Below, in pieces: positions 55,593-64,000 of a DNA stretch of 64,000 bases; the stretch's first letter is position 1; each line of letters starts with the position of its first letter. The position numbers were made by a program, and so were the translations under genes. The notes under the pieces are model-generated. The model saw nothing but the letters and a program-made list of their open reading frames with translations. It did not search any database and was not told the origin of the DNA. The stretch is from Bradyrhizobium sp. ISRA430 (GTDB lineage Bacteria > Pseudomonadota > Alphaproteobacteria > Rhizobiales > Xanthobacteraceae): the NCBI RefSeq assembly GCF_029909975.1, contig NZ_CP094516.1:4650001-4714000 (forward strand). The letters run 5' to 3'.

Positions 55593-57469
55593 TGTGATTT
55601 CGCCTGATCGAGCTTGGCCGCCTTGGCTGAGTCGTGCCACCAGATATCCGGAGCGCCGACGCCGTTCGCATAGCGCGGCAGCTTCTGCGGATGATCGAAC
55701 TGATCCCAATAGGCCAGCCGGTGCGTCTTGTTATACCATTGCGGCACCCAGTAGCGGCCGGCGCGGAACAGACGGTCGAAAGCATGGCAGGCGACGGTCA
55801 ATTCGTCGCGACTCTCGGCCGCGATGATCTTCTCGATCATGGCATCAATTGCCGGGCTGGCGATGCCGGCAAGGTTGTACGAGCCCTTGGTTGCCGCGAC
55901 CTGCGAAGAGAAGAACGAGCGCATGGCATCGCCCGGCGTCGCCGACATGCTGAAACGCTGGATCGTCATGTCGAAGTCGAAATCTTCCTGGCGCGCCCTG
56001 TATTGCACGGCATCGACGAGACGCACACTCGCTTCGATGCCGAGCGTCGCCAGGTTCTTGATGTAGGGCGCATGATGCGGCTGGAAGGAGGGCTCGTCCA
56101 ACAAGAACTCGATCCTGAACACCTCGCCATTCGGCAGCGTCCGCTTGCCGTCCTTGATGGGCACTCCCGCTTCGTTCAGCAGGTGCTGCGCCTTGCGCAG
56201 CAGGCTGCGGTCTTGCCCGGAGCCGTCCGAAACCGGAGGCGCAAACGGTGCGGCGAAGACCTCGTCCGGCACCTGACCACGGAACGGCTCCAGCAGCTTC
56301 AGCTCTTCCGGTGAAGGAGGTCCGTTGCCCGCCATCAGATCCGAGTTCTGGAACGGCGACACGGTGCGCGCGTAGGCACCGTACATGATGGTCTTGTTGG
56401 TCCATTCGAAGTCGAAAGCGTTGATCAAGGCCTCGCGCACGCGCGGGTCCTTGAATTTCTCGCGTCGCGTGTTGATGAACCAGCCCTGCGCACCAGAAGG
56501 CGTGTCGTCAGGCACGACCTCGAGCTTGACGCGACCATCCTTCACGGCAGGAAAGTCGTAGCGCGTCGCCCAGATGCGAGAGGTGAATTCCTCGCGGTAG
56601 AGATAGTTCTTACCGGTGAAGCCTTCGAAGGCGACATCGCGATCGCGATAGAATTCATAGCGCACGACGTCGAAATTGTAGCTGCCCCGGCAAACGGGCA
56701 GATCGGCAGCCCACCAGTCCTTCACCCGCTCGAATTCGATGTAGCGATTGACCTCGAACTTTCCAACCTTGTACGGCCCCGAACCAAGCGGAGTATCCAG
56801 AGTCGATTCCTCGAATGTCCGAGACGCATAGTACGCTTGCGAGAAGATCGGCAAGCTCGCGACATAGAGCGGCACATCACGCGCGCGCCCCTTGGCAAAG
56901 GTAACAACCAGTGTCGCATCATCGAGCGCTTCGGCGCTGACCATGTCGCGCATCTGCACGATGATCAGTGGATGGCCTTTGGTCTTCAGCGCCGTCAGCG
57001 AAAATGCCGCATCGTGGGCAGTCAGCTTCGTCCCGTCATGGAATTTCGCCTCGGGCCGCATGGTGAAGCGATAGACCAGCTTGTCGGATGATATCTGCAC
57101 GGACTTGGCGGCGAGCCCGTACATCGCGTCCGGCTCGTCACTCGCTCGCACCATCAGCGGCGCGAACGTCATGTCCATGCCTTGCGCGCCGTCGCCTTTC
57201 AGGATGAACGCGTTGAGCGAGTTGAAGGTCTGGTAGGACTGGTTGTAGGCGCGCACCGAGGGGATGAGGGAAAACGTGCCGCCCTTCGGCGCGCCGACAT
57301 TGACGTAGTCAAAGTGGTGGAAGTCGGCGGGATATTTGAGATCGCCGAACGCCGAGATGCCATGGACCTCGGCGGGCGCCTCCGACGCCGCCGCGCCGCG
57401 CAGCCAGGCAGCGCTGAGCGCGCCGCCTGCGCCTAGGGCCAGCACATGCCGGCGTGAAAGCTGCGCCAT
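55589..57469 (-). CDS. yejA: Extracellular solute-binding protein, second YejA-like copy
   Basis: Periplasmic binding protein of 626 residues (SBP family 5). A Tat-type signal (LSRRHVLALGAGGALSAAWL) precedes the mature part, which begins near EVHGISAFGDLKYPADFHHF, followed by PKGGTF and the large two-lobe fold. Compared with the tandem paralogue (57484-59394) the N-terminal layout SxFGDxKYPADFxxFDYVN is the same, but the sequences differ widely, so this is an old duplication. It is coupled to yejB. The ligand (oligopeptide or peptide antibiotic) is inferred from the transporter type only. Confidence 0.92.
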   Translation of the reverse strand: MAQLSRRHVLALGAGGALSAAWLRGAAASEAPAEVHGISAFGDLKYPADFHHFDYVNVGAPKGGTFSLIPSVRAYNQSYQTFNSLNAFILKGDGAQGMDMTFAPLMVRASDEPDAMYGLAAKSVQISSDKLVYRFTMRPEAKFHDGTKLTAHDAAFSLTALKTKGHPLIIVQMRDMVSAEALDDATLVVTFAKGRARDVPLYVASLPIFSQAYYASRTFEESTLDTPLGSGPYKVGKFEVNRYIEFERVKDWWAADLPVCRGSYNFDVVRYEFYRDRDVAFEGFTGKNYLYREEFTSRIWATRYDFPAVKDGRVKLEVVPDDTPSGAQGWFINTRREKFKDPRVREALINAFDFEWTNKTIMYGAYARTVSPFQNSDLMAGNGPPSPEELKLLEPFRGQVPDEVFAAPFAPPVSDGSGQDRSLLRKAQHLLNEAGVPIKDGKRTLPNGEVFRIEFLLDEPSFQPHHAPYIKNLATLGIEASVRLVDAVQYRARQEDFDFDMTIQRFSMSATPGDAMRSFFSSQVAATKGSYNLAGIASPAIDAMIEKIIAAESRDELTVACHAFDRLFRAGRYWVPQWYNKTHRLAYWDQFDHPQKLPRYANGVGAPDIWWHDSAKAAKLDQAKSQ

Positions 57470-57483
57470 GCGCAAATGCTTCC

Positions 57484-59394
57484 TCAAGAGCGTTTTCCGT
57501 TGCGGGCGGCCTTCTCGGCATCGTACCACCACAGCGTCGGCAAGCCGGACCGGCCATATTTCGGCAGCGGATCGGCATGACTGAAGCGATCCCAGCGGGC
57601 GTAGCGCGAGAAGCCGTAGGTGAATTGCGGCACGAGGTAGAAGTTCCACAGCAGCACGCGATCGAGCGCGCGGGTCGCGGCGACCAGCTCGCCACGGTTC
57701 TTGGCGTAGATCACCTTCTCGATCAGCGCATCGACCGCGGGATTCTTGATGCCGATGGTATTGCGCGCGCCTGGCATGTCGGCCGCCTGCGAGCCCCAGA
57801 ACTCGCGCTGCTCATTGCCCGGCGAGAGCGACTCGCCCCACTGATCGATGATCATGTCGAAGTCGAAGCTGCGCAGCCGGTTCTGGTACTGCGCGTCGTC
57901 CACCACGCGGATCGAGGCGCTAACGCCGATGCGTTCCAGCGACGGCTTGTAGAACAGCGCGATGCGCTCCGACGAAGGATCCTGCACCAGGATCTCGACC
58001 GTGAGCGGCTTGCCGGAGGCGTCGACCAGCTTATGGTCGCGGACCTCGAAGCCGGCCTCCTTCAAGAGTTTCGCCGCCTCGCGCAAGTTTGCGCGCACGG
58101 CTTCCGGATTGCCGCCGACCGGGTTCTGGTAGGCCGTGGTGAAGACCTCAGGCGGCACCTTGTCCTTCACGGTCTCCAGGATCTTCAGCTCCTCGCCCTC
58201 CGGCAGGCCGGAGGAAGCGAGCTCCGTTCCTTCGAAATAGCTCTTGATACGGGTGTACTGCCCGTAGAAGAGCTGCTTGTTCATCTCCTCGAAGTCGAAG
58301 GCGTAGTTGAAGGCCCGGCGCAACCGCGCATCCTTGAACTGGGGACGCCGGATGTTGAAGACGAACGCCTGCATGCGGCCGGAGTCGTTGATCGGAAACT
58401 CTTCCTTGATCACCCGCTTCTCGGCCACCGCCGGGAAGTCGTAGGCGGTCGCCCACTGCTTGGCGGAGTTTTCCGCGATCCAGTCGGCCTGGTCGGCCTT
58501 GAACGCCTCCAGCGCGACGAGGTTGTCGCGGAAGAACTCGAAGCGCAGCTCGTCGAAATTGTTGGTGCCGATCTGACTCGGAACTTTGGCGCCCCAATAG
58601 TCCTTGACGCGTTCGAGCTTGATCGAACGTCCGGCGACGAATTCCTTGATGCGATAGGCGCCCGAGCCGAGCGGCGGCTCCAGCGTGGTCGCGCTGATGT
58701 CGCGCTTGCGCCCCTGGGCGTCGGCGCCCTCCCACCAGTGCTTCGGCAGCACGGTGAGTTCGCCCACGATGGTCGGCAATTCGCGATTGCCTGGCGCGTC
58801 GAAGGTGAACTTGACCTCGCGCTCGCCGGTCTTCTCAGCCTTCACGACGTGACGGTAGTAGGACGCATACATCGGCGACTGCTTCTTCAGCGTCTCCAGC
58901 GAGAAGATCACGTCCTCCGGCGTCACCGGCTTGCCGTCATGCCAGCGGGCCTCTTTCCGCAGGCGGTAGGTCACCCAGGAAAAATCGTCCGGATGCTGCG
59001 CGGCCTCGGCCAGTTCGCCATATTCGGTGCCGACCTCATCCTGGGCACGGGTCATCAGGGTTTCGTAGATCAGCGCCGCGGCCGGCGCGAGCGAGCCTTT
59101 GATGCCGGCAACCGCAATGTTGAAATTGTCGAACGTACCGAGCGAGATCAGGCGGGCGATGCCGCCCTTGGGCGCATCGGGATTGACATAGTCGAAGCGC
59201 TTGAAATCGGCGGGGTACTTGATGTCACCGAACAGCGACAGCGCATGGCGCCAAGGGAGCTCACCTGAAGACAATTCACCAGCCGATTGCGCCTCGGCCG
59301 GCCCGATGACGGGAACACCCGCGACGGAACCGAGAGCGGGAATCGCCGCAGCCGCGGCGCTGGTGAGCAAAAGGTCGCGTCGGGTAATGGCCAA
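57484..59394 (-). CDS. yejA: Extracellular solute-binding protein, first YejA-like copy
   Basis: Binding protein of 636 residues and the first gene of the yej row. The signal peptide carries a Tat motif (ITRRDLLLTSAAAAAIPAL). The mature protein has LSLFGDIKYPADFKRFDYVN, PDAPKGGIARL, and the SBP-5 segment WHDGKPVTPEDVIFSLETLK. It lies 14 bases upstream of the second binding-protein gene. Two tandem binding proteins feeding one YejBEF complex may widen the ligand range. Confidence 0.93.
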   Translation of the reverse strand: MAITRRDLLLTSAAAAAIPALGSVAGVPVIGPAEAQSAGELSSGELPWRHALSLFGDIKYPADFKRFDYVNPDAPKGGIARLISLGTFDNFNIAVAGIKGSLAPAAALIYETLMTRAQDEVGTEYGELAEAAQHPDDFSWVTYRLRKEARWHDGKPVTPEDVIFSLETLKKQSPMYASYYRHVVKAEKTGEREVKFTFDAPGNRELPTIVGELTVLPKHWWEGADAQGRKRDISATTLEPPLGSGAYRIKEFVAGRSIKLERVKDYWGAKVPSQIGTNNFDELRFEFFRDNLVALEAFKADQADWIAENSAKQWATAYDFPAVAEKRVIKEEFPINDSGRMQAFVFNIRRPQFKDARLRRAFNYAFDFEEMNKQLFYGQYTRIKSYFEGTELASSGLPEGEELKILETVKDKVPPEVFTTAYQNPVGGNPEAVRANLREAAKLLKEAGFEVRDHKLVDASGKPLTVEILVQDPSSERIALFYKPSLERIGVSASIRVVDDAQYQNRLRSFDFDMIIDQWGESLSPGNEQREFWGSQAADMPGARNTIGIKNPAVDALIEKVIYAKNRGELVAATRALDRVLLWNFYLVPQFTYGFSRYARWDRFSHADPLPKYGRSGLPTLWWYDAEKAARNGKRS

Positions 59395-59556
59395 ATCAAC
59401 ATCCCTGTCTTGAAGGAGGGTCCTTCTTTAAGGTCCCAATATACGGCAAGGTTTCGACCGAATATGTTGCTTTTTCCTCATCTTGGAAGGTCGCCCGGGC
59501 CGCCCCCTGCGGCGAAACGCCCCGATAACACCGCCCTACACCCCCCAATATGGAAA

Positions 59557-59579
59557 CGGCCAGGCTTTAAGCCTGGCCG
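59557..59579 (-). terminator. Hairpin between cycM and the yej operon
   Basis: CGGCCAGGCTT (59557-59567) and AAGCCTGGCCG (59569-59579) form a perfect inverted repeat with one central base. In the cycM direction it is followed by GTTTCC rather than a T-run, so termination efficiency is uncertain. Confidence 0.65.
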
Positions 59580-59606
59580 CATATCCAAGATCGGTGCCGA
59601 GAAGCC

Positions 59607-60161
59607 TTACTTCGAGGCGGTCGGCAGCGGCTTCGGGTTGTCGGAGAGGCTGTTGAGATAGGCGATGACGTCGGCGCGCTCGCTGTCCTTCGGGATGCCG
59701 GCGAAGCCCATCGCGGTGCCAGGGATGTCGGCCTTCGGATTGGCGATGAACTTGTTCAGCTCGTCGATGGTCCAGGTGCCACCCTTGGCCTTCATCGCGG
59801 CAGAGAAGTTGAAGCCGTTGCGGCCCTCGCCCCGGTGGTCGTCAACGATGCCGTAGAGATTCGGACCAACCCGGTTCGGGCCGCCCTTCTCGAAGGTATG
59901 GCAGGCGGCGCACTTCTTGGCGGCGGCCGCGCCCTTCTCGACGGAGGCGGTCTGAAGCAGCTTTTCGATCGGCTCGGACGGTGCCGCAGCGGCAGCGGCG
60001 CCACCCTTGTCGCCGGCCTCTTCCTTCACGGCGATCTCAAAGCCCGGCTTTTCCGGCATCTTGGGCGAAAACAGCGCCTGGGCGGCGAAGCTCGTCACCA
60101 GCAGAATGAGACAGGTGCCGAGCACAGCACCGAGGATCTTATTGAGTTCGAAGGAGTCCAT
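59607..60161 (-). CDS. cycM: Membrane-anchored c-type cytochrome CycM
   Basis: The 184-residue protein starts MDSFELNKILGAVLGTCLIL with an uncleaved signal anchor, then has an Ala-rich linker (residues 40-70) and one class I cytochrome c domain. The haem site is KKCAACHTFEKGGPNRVGPN, and the Met ligand is in GTAMGFAGIPKDSERADVIA. It matches the Bradyrhizobium CycM type, which carries electrons from the bc1 complex to the aa3 oxidase in the periplasm. The start is set by the anchor; the longer frame upstream is not coding. It is divergent from kdsB. Confidence 0.93.
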   Translation of the reverse strand: MDSFELNKILGAVLGTCLILLVTSFAAQALFSPKMPEKPGFEIAVKEEAGDKGGAAAAAAPSEPIEKLLQTASVEKGAAAAKKCAACHTFEKGGPNRVGPNLYGIVDDHRGEGRNGFNFSAAMKAKGGTWTIDELNKFIANPKADIPGTAMGFAGIPKDSERADVIAYLNSLSDNPKPLPTASK

Positions 60162-60380
60162 TTCCGGCCAGGCCCCACACCGCAAGAATGACACGGCGGC
60201 CCCAACGGCCGCCAGGACGAGCCTCGGGAGAATCAATCGTTCCTTTTTATCCCCCCGAGTTTCCGATTGAGATATCGGTTTGCCCGGGGTCTGGCAACCC
60301 GTATAAACGGCCCCGCTTTCACCCCATCCCCACCCCATTTCTCGGCGCGGAAAACGCCCCGTTTCCAGGCCCTTGAACCG

Positions 60381-61121
60381 ATGATCGATCCCCGCATCCT
60401 GGTGCTGATCCCGGCCCGCATGGCGGCCACCCGCCTGCCCGGCAAGCCGCTCGCCGATATCGCAGGACTGCCGATGATCGTGCATGTGCTGCGGCGGGCC
60501 GAAGCCGCCGGCATCGGCCGGGTCGCGGTGGCAACCGATACGGACGAGATCGCGTCCGTCGTGACCGCCCATGGCGGCGAGGCCGTGATGACCCGCCCCA
60601 CACACCCTTCCGGCTCCGACCGTATCCACGAGGCCATGCAGAAGCTCGATCCGGACGGCAAGGCCGAGATCGTGATCAATCTCCAGGGCGACTTCCCGAC
60701 CATCACACCGCAGACCATCCGCGAGGTGCTGCCGCCCTTTGACGACCCTGTGGTCGACATCGTGACGCTGGCCTCACAGATCCACACCGAGGAAGAAGAC
60801 CTCGCCCCGAGCGTCGTAAAGGCCATCGGCTCGCCGATCGGGCCGCGGCGGCTGCGGGCGCTCTATTTTACCCGCGCCACCGCCCCCTACGGCGACGGAC
60901 CGCGTTACCATCATATCGGTCTCTATGCGTACCGCCGCGCAGCGCTAGAGCGCTACGTCTCGCTGCCACGCTCCCCCCTGGAAGTTCAGGAAAATCTGGA
61001 GCAGCTCCGGGCGGTGGAAGCCGGCATGCGCATCGACATCATCATCGTCGACAGCGTGCCTCGCGGCGTCGACACGCCGCCCGACCTCGAAACCGCCCGC
61101 AGCATCCTTTCCAAATCCTGA
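60381..61121 (+). CDS. kdsB: 3-deoxy-manno-octulosonate cytidylyltransferase
   Basis: KdsB activates Kdo as CMP-Kdo for lipopolysaccharide core assembly in the cytoplasm. It is 246 residues, the usual length. Motifs are [20 protein letters not shown] at residue 10, [22 protein letters not shown] and [10 protein letters not shown]. Further conserved parts are [12 protein letters not shown] and [19 protein letters not shown]. The upstream open extension is skipped because [13 protein letters not shown] is the family start. It is followed 21 bases later by pheA on the same strand. Confidence 0.96.
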   Translation: MIDPRILVLIPARMAATRLPGKPLADIAGLPMIVHVLRRAEAAGIGRVAVATDTDEIASVVTAHGGEAVMTRPTHPSGSDRIHEAMQKLDPDGKAEIVINLQGDFPTITPQTIREVLPPFDDPVVDIVTLASQIHTEEEDLAPSVVKAIGSPIGPRRLRALYFTRATAPYGDGPRYHHIGLYAYRRAALERYVSLPRSPLEVQENLEQLRAVEAGMRIDIIIVDSVPRGVDTPPDLETARSILSKS

Positions 61122-61142
61122 GCCGCTGTTAGAAGACCGATC

Positions 61143-62000
61143 ATGAGCAAGCTGAAAATCGCATTCCAGGGCGAGCCCGGGGCCAATTCCCACATCGCCA
61201 TCGTCGAGGCCTATCCCGACGCCGAGCCGATGCCCTGCGCCACCTTCGAGGACGCGCTGTCGGCGATCTCGTCGGGGGAAGCCGATCTCGGCATGATCCC
61301 GATCGAGAATTCGGTGGCGGGCCGCGTCGCCGACATCCATCACCTCCTGCCGGCCTCCGGGCTCTTCATCATCGGCGAATGGTTCCTGCCGGTCCGGCAC
61401 CAGCTCATGGCGGTGAAGGGGACCAAGCTTTCGGACATCAAGAGCGTCGAGAGCCACGTCCATGCGCTCGGCCAATGCCGGCGCATCATCCGCAAGCTCG
61501 GCATCAGGGGTATCGTGGCTGCCGACACCGCCGGCAGCGCCCGCGACATCTCCGAGCGCAAGGACAAGACGGTCGCCGCGATCGCCTCGCGCCTAGCGGC
61601 GCAGATCTACGGTCTCGACATCCTCGCCGAGGACATCGAGGACGAAGCGCACAACACCACCCGCTTCGTGGTGCTGGCGCGCGAGCCGAAATGGGCCGCC
61701 CAGGGCTCCGGCCCGCTGGTCACCACTTTTGTCTTTCGGGTGCGCAACCTGCCGGCCGCGCTCTACAAGGCGCTCGGCGGCTTTGCCACCAATGGCGTCA
61801 ACATGACCAAGCTCGAAAGCTACATGGTCGACGGCAATTTCTTCGCCACGCAGTTTTATGCCGACGTCGACGGCCATCCCGACGACAAGGGGCTCGCCTT
61901 TGCGCTGGAGGAGCTGAAATTCTTCTCGCGCGAATTCCGCATTGTCGGAGTTTATCCGGGGCACCCGTTCCGCGCGACGTTCAGCGAGCAGATGGAGTAA
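61143..62000 (+). CDS. pheA: Prephenate dehydratase
   Basis: PheA converts prephenate to phenylpyruvate in phenylalanine synthesis. The 285-residue protein has a PDT catalytic domain (IAFQGEPGANSHIA, MIPIENSVAGRVADIHHLL, and the catalytic NTTRFVVLAR near residue 175) and a C-terminal ACT domain (TFVFRVRNLPAALYKALGGF, then NMTKLESYMVDG), which is the phenylalanine feedback site. No chorismate mutase domain is fused, so it is monofunctional. It probably shares a transcript with kdsB. Confidence 0.96.
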   Translation: MSKLKIAFQGEPGANSHIAIVEAYPDAEPMPCATFEDALSAISSGEADLGMIPIENSVAGRVADIHHLLPASGLFIIGEWFLPVRHQLMAVKGTKLSDIKSVESHVHALGQCRRIIRKLGIRGIVAADTAGSARDISERKDKTVAAIASRLAAQIYGLDILAEDIEDEAHNTTRFVVLAREPKWAAQGSGPLVTTFVFRVRNLPAALYKALGGFATNGVNMTKLESYMVDGNFFATQFYADVDGHPDDKGLAFALEELKFFSREFRIVGVYPGHPFRATFSEQME

Positions 62001-62147
62001 TTGTCGCCCTGGCGAAGGCCAGGGCCCACAACCCCAGGGAGCGGTTGTGGCACGAGCTGGTGGTTGTCAGTCTTCGTCAAACCACTTCCTGTGGTTATGG
62101 ATCCTGGATCTGCGCTCCGCTTCGCTGCGCTTGTCCAGGACGACGAC
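62001..62147. repeat. Dispersed intergenic repeat between pheA and the LLM gene
   Basis: The stretch contains CCCTGGCGAAGGCCAGGG (imperfect hairpin), CCACAACCCCAGGGAGC with a GGTTGTGG partner, and CGCTCCGCTTCGCTGCGC. I recognise this arrangement as a repeat scattered through Bradyrhizobium genomes. It lies between convergent genes and may end both transcripts. Confidence 0.7.
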
Positions 62148-63164
62148 TCAGACCATCTGCTTCACCAGCCCGAACGCCTCGGCCAGCAGCGAATACGACT
62201 TCTTCCGCGCGCTGTGGTCGTACACCGCGGTGATGACCATCAGCTCGTCCGGCTTACTGGCATCGATCAGCGGCTTCAGCTTGTGCTGCACGGTGGCGGG
62301 ATTGCCGACGAACAGGCGCGACCGGTTGCGGGCGATCGAGGCGCGCTCGGCGTCGGTATAGGGATAGGCCAGCGCCTCCTCGACACTCGGCAGCGGCAGA
62401 TATTGACCGCGGTCGCGGCGCAAGCGGTTGAGGTCGAACGACGAAGCGAGTTTTTCCGCTTCTTCATCGGTGCCTGCGGTGATGACGGCGACCGCGAGGA
62501 TCGCGTGCGGGGTCGCGCGCCAGGCCGAAGGCTGAAAGCGATTGCGGTAATGCACCATCGCGTCGATCGCATCGTGCGACGCGAAATGATGCGCGAAGGC
62601 GAAGCCCATGCCGACCTGCGCGGCCAATTCCGAGGAATAGTCGCTGGAGCCTAGCAGCCAGATCGGCGGCAGGCGGGTGTCGTCCGGCATCGCGACGACA
62701 TTGTTGTAGGGATGGCCCGAGGGGAATTCGCGGGTCTCCCACAGGATCAGTTCGTGCAGCCGCTCCAGGAAGTCGTCGCCCTCGCGGCGGTCGAGCCGGC
62801 TTCTGAGCGCGTAGGCGGTGGCGCCATCGGTGCCCGGGGCGCGGCCGAGGCCGAGGTCGATGCGGCCGGGGAACAGCGCCTCCAGCATCTTGAAGCGCTC
62901 GGCCACCACCAGCGGCGCATGGTTGGGCAGCATCACGCCGCCGGAGCCGACGCGGATGTGTTTTGTCACCGCCGCGATCTGGCCGATCATCACGTCGGGG
63001 GCCGGGCTTGCCACCGAGGCGAGGTTGTGGTGCTCGGCGAGCCAGTAACGGGCATAACCGAGTCCATCGACATGGCGCGCCAGATCAATGCTGTTGCGCA
63101 GCGCTGCGGCAGGTTTTGTGCCCGTGGTGACGACGGAGAGGTCGAGAACGGAAAGCGGCATCAT
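62148..63164 (-). CDS. LLM-class flavin-dependent oxidoreductase
   Basis: The 338-residue TIM-barrel monooxygenase of the bacterial luciferase family (MsnO8-like subgroup) starts [20 protein letters not shown]. It has [56 protein letters not shown] and [20 protein letters not shown]. It uses reduced flavin and O2; the substrate is unknown. Most copies are soluble and act on small molecules. It is convergent with pheA and divergent from metF. Confidence 0.92.
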   Translation of the reverse strand: MMPLSVLDLSVVTTGTKPAAALRNSIDLARHVDGLGYARYWLAEHHNLASVASPAPDVMIGQIAAVTKHIRVGSGGVMLPNHAPLVVAERFKMLEALFPGRIDLGLGRAPGTDGATAYALRSRLDRREGDDFLERLHELILWETREFPSGHPYNNVVAMPDDTRLPPIWLLGSSDYSSELAAQVGMGFAFAHHFASHDAIDAMVHYRNRFQPSAWRATPHAILAVAVITAGTDEEAEKLASSFDLNRLRRDRGQYLPLPSVEEALAYPYTDAERASIARNRSRLFVGNPATVQHKLKPLIDASKPDELMVITAVYDHSARKKSYSLLAEAFGLVKQMV

Positions 63165-63549
63165 GGCCGGTTGAAAGTAGTGCGCTGCGCGGAGGCGGCA
63201 ATGGCCTGATGCAGCAGGGCTGGCGTGTGCCAGCCGCGACGCGACGAAGGTTTGGCCGAAAGCTGGTTGGGACGCTGCCGGTCATAATCATCATACTTTC
63301 ACATTGCCCACAGATATCTGCAAAGCTTTCGGCGAGCCGCATCAAACTTATAATACTGATATATAACATATTTATCGAATAAAAGGTTTCCCACAAAGAC
63401 AGAAGATGGCACGAAAGTACAGCCATATTCTGCGATAGTGGGCCATTTCCCACCAGCGATGGGCTATGGAGCGAGGCTGGTTTGGCCTATGTTAGGGGCT
63501 TCGAACCAAACCTGCCGCAGTTGCGAAGAGATCTGGAGTGAGTGGGGCC
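63165..63549. promoter_or_regulatory. Divergent spacer upstream of metF with AT-rich island
   Basis: The 385-base spacer has no convincing gene. From about 63345 to 63385 it is strikingly AT-rich (TTATAATACTGATATATAAC, then ATATTTATCGAATAAAA). A TTATA...TATAA inverted pair lies inside. Further on, GTGGG and CCCAC near 63439-63453 can form a hairpin. These features fit an operator of a methionine-cycle regulator, but no consensus could be confirmed. Confidence 0.45.
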
Positions 63550-64000
63550 ATGACCGAGCCGACGACGACGGCCCAGGACAACGGAAAAGATACCGGGCAA
63601 AACGAGCAGCTCGCGAAGCGTCCGGCGATCTCCTTCGAGTTCTTTCCGCCCAAGACCGAAGAGATGGAGCGCAATCTCTGGGCGACCATCAACCGCCTGG
63701 CGCCGCTCGAGCCGAAATTCGTCTCGGTGACCTATGGCGCCGGCGGCTCGACCCGCGAGCGCACCCACGCCACCATCACGCGCATCCTGAAGGAGACCGC
63801 GCTGCTGCCGGCCGCGCATCTGACCTGCGTCGGCGCCTCGCGGGGTGAGATCGATGAGATCGTCGACCGCTACCACGAGGTCGGCGTCCGGCACATCGTC
63901 GGTCTGCGCGGCGATCCGCCCGGCGGCATCGGCACACCCTACTCCACCCATCCCGACGGCTACCAGACCTCCGCCGAACTCGTCGCCGGCATCAAGAAGC
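63550..64000 (+). CDS. metF: Methylenetetrahydrofolate reductase (partial, runs off the window)
   Basis: MetF makes 5-methyltetrahydrofolate for methionine synthesis. About 150 N-terminal residues are present. After a polar leader (MTEPTTTAQDNGKDTGQNEQ) come the family motifs ISFEFFPPKTEEME, VSVTYGAGGSTRERTH, LTCVGASRGEIDEI and IVGLRGDPPGG, with FAD-binding residues in place. The ATG at 63550 follows TGGAG (63535-63539) by ten bases. The gene continues past 64000. Confidence 0.93.
   Translation, partial: MTEPTTTAQDNGKDTGQNEQLAKRPAISFEFFPPKTEEMERNLWATINRLAPLEPKFVSVTYGAGGSTRERTHATITRILKETALLPAAHLTCVGASRGEIDEIVDRYHEVGVRHIVGLRGDPPGGIGTPYSTHPDGYQTSAELVAGIKK

Noticed and set aside
57454..59268. 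604-residue open frame opposite the binding-protein gene
   Set aside because: Antisense shadow with no start context or domain.
63165..63549. SAM or SAH riboswitch before metF
   Set aside because: No recognisable conserved core or pseudoknot pattern; only an AT-rich island and a short hairpin.

Overview
The window looks like chromosomal DNA of a Bradyrhizobium species or a very close relative (Nitrobacteraceae). The basis is high GC, a complete urt-ure urea operon, a tad/cpa Flp-pilus locus, a membrane-anchored cytochrome c of the CycM type, and several intergenic palindromic repeats that I recognise from that group. No rRNA, tRNA or CRISPR array was seen.

Layout. (1) 1-11.7 kb, minus strand: one long transcription unit, urtABCDE (urea ABC importer), ureD, ureA, ureB, an HD-domain hydrolase, ureC, a small ABM monooxygenase, ureE and ureF, with ureG expected just off the left edge. 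A near-perfect sigma-54 promoter lies 79 bp before urtA, so urea uptake and hydrolysis are probably nitrogen-controlled together. (2) 11.9-14.5 kb, plus strand: an RNA-handling group of DEAD-box helicase, IF-1 with a basic tail, and a cold-shock protein. (3) 14.5-26.9 kb: Flp pilus locus. It holds the pilin (16914-17078), cpaA-cpaF, tadB, tadC and tadD, with a divergent side branch of a sterol-desaturase-like protein, a pilus N-domain protein and a TadE-like gene broken by a single-base frameshift. (4) 26.9-32 kb: a metallophosphoesterase and a giant cyclase/AAA/TPR regulator. (5) 32.1-35.1 kb: a nested insertion, an IS1182-like element inside an IS256-family element, with both target duplications readable. 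The outer element hit the last codons of a polyprenyl synthase gene. (6) 35.1-39.6 kb: three probable isoprenoid genes (polyprenyl synthase, FAD amine-oxidase-like protein, geranylgeranyl-reductase-like protein) that I cannot assign to a known pathway. (7) 40.2-47.7 kb: an accessory stretch with an AraC regulator and four redox or hydrolase genes. Two intergenic regions here share a 40-bp direct-repeat element that looks like the regulator's operator. Small secreted or membrane proteins follow, one of them duplicated and internally deleted. (8) 47.9-51.3 kb: M17 aminopeptidase and NlpC/P60 pair, then a truncated CadC-like regulator. (9) 51.6-64 kb, mostly housekeeping: a yejABEF-type peptide importer with two tandem binding proteins, cycM, kdsB, pheA, an LLM-class flavoenzyme and the start of metF.

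The most novel material is the unassigned isoprenoid cluster with its IS-altered terminus, the paired AraC-type operator, the frameshifted tadE, and the HD hydrolase inside the urease operon. All assignments come from reading the sequence and from knowledge of the families; no database search was run.
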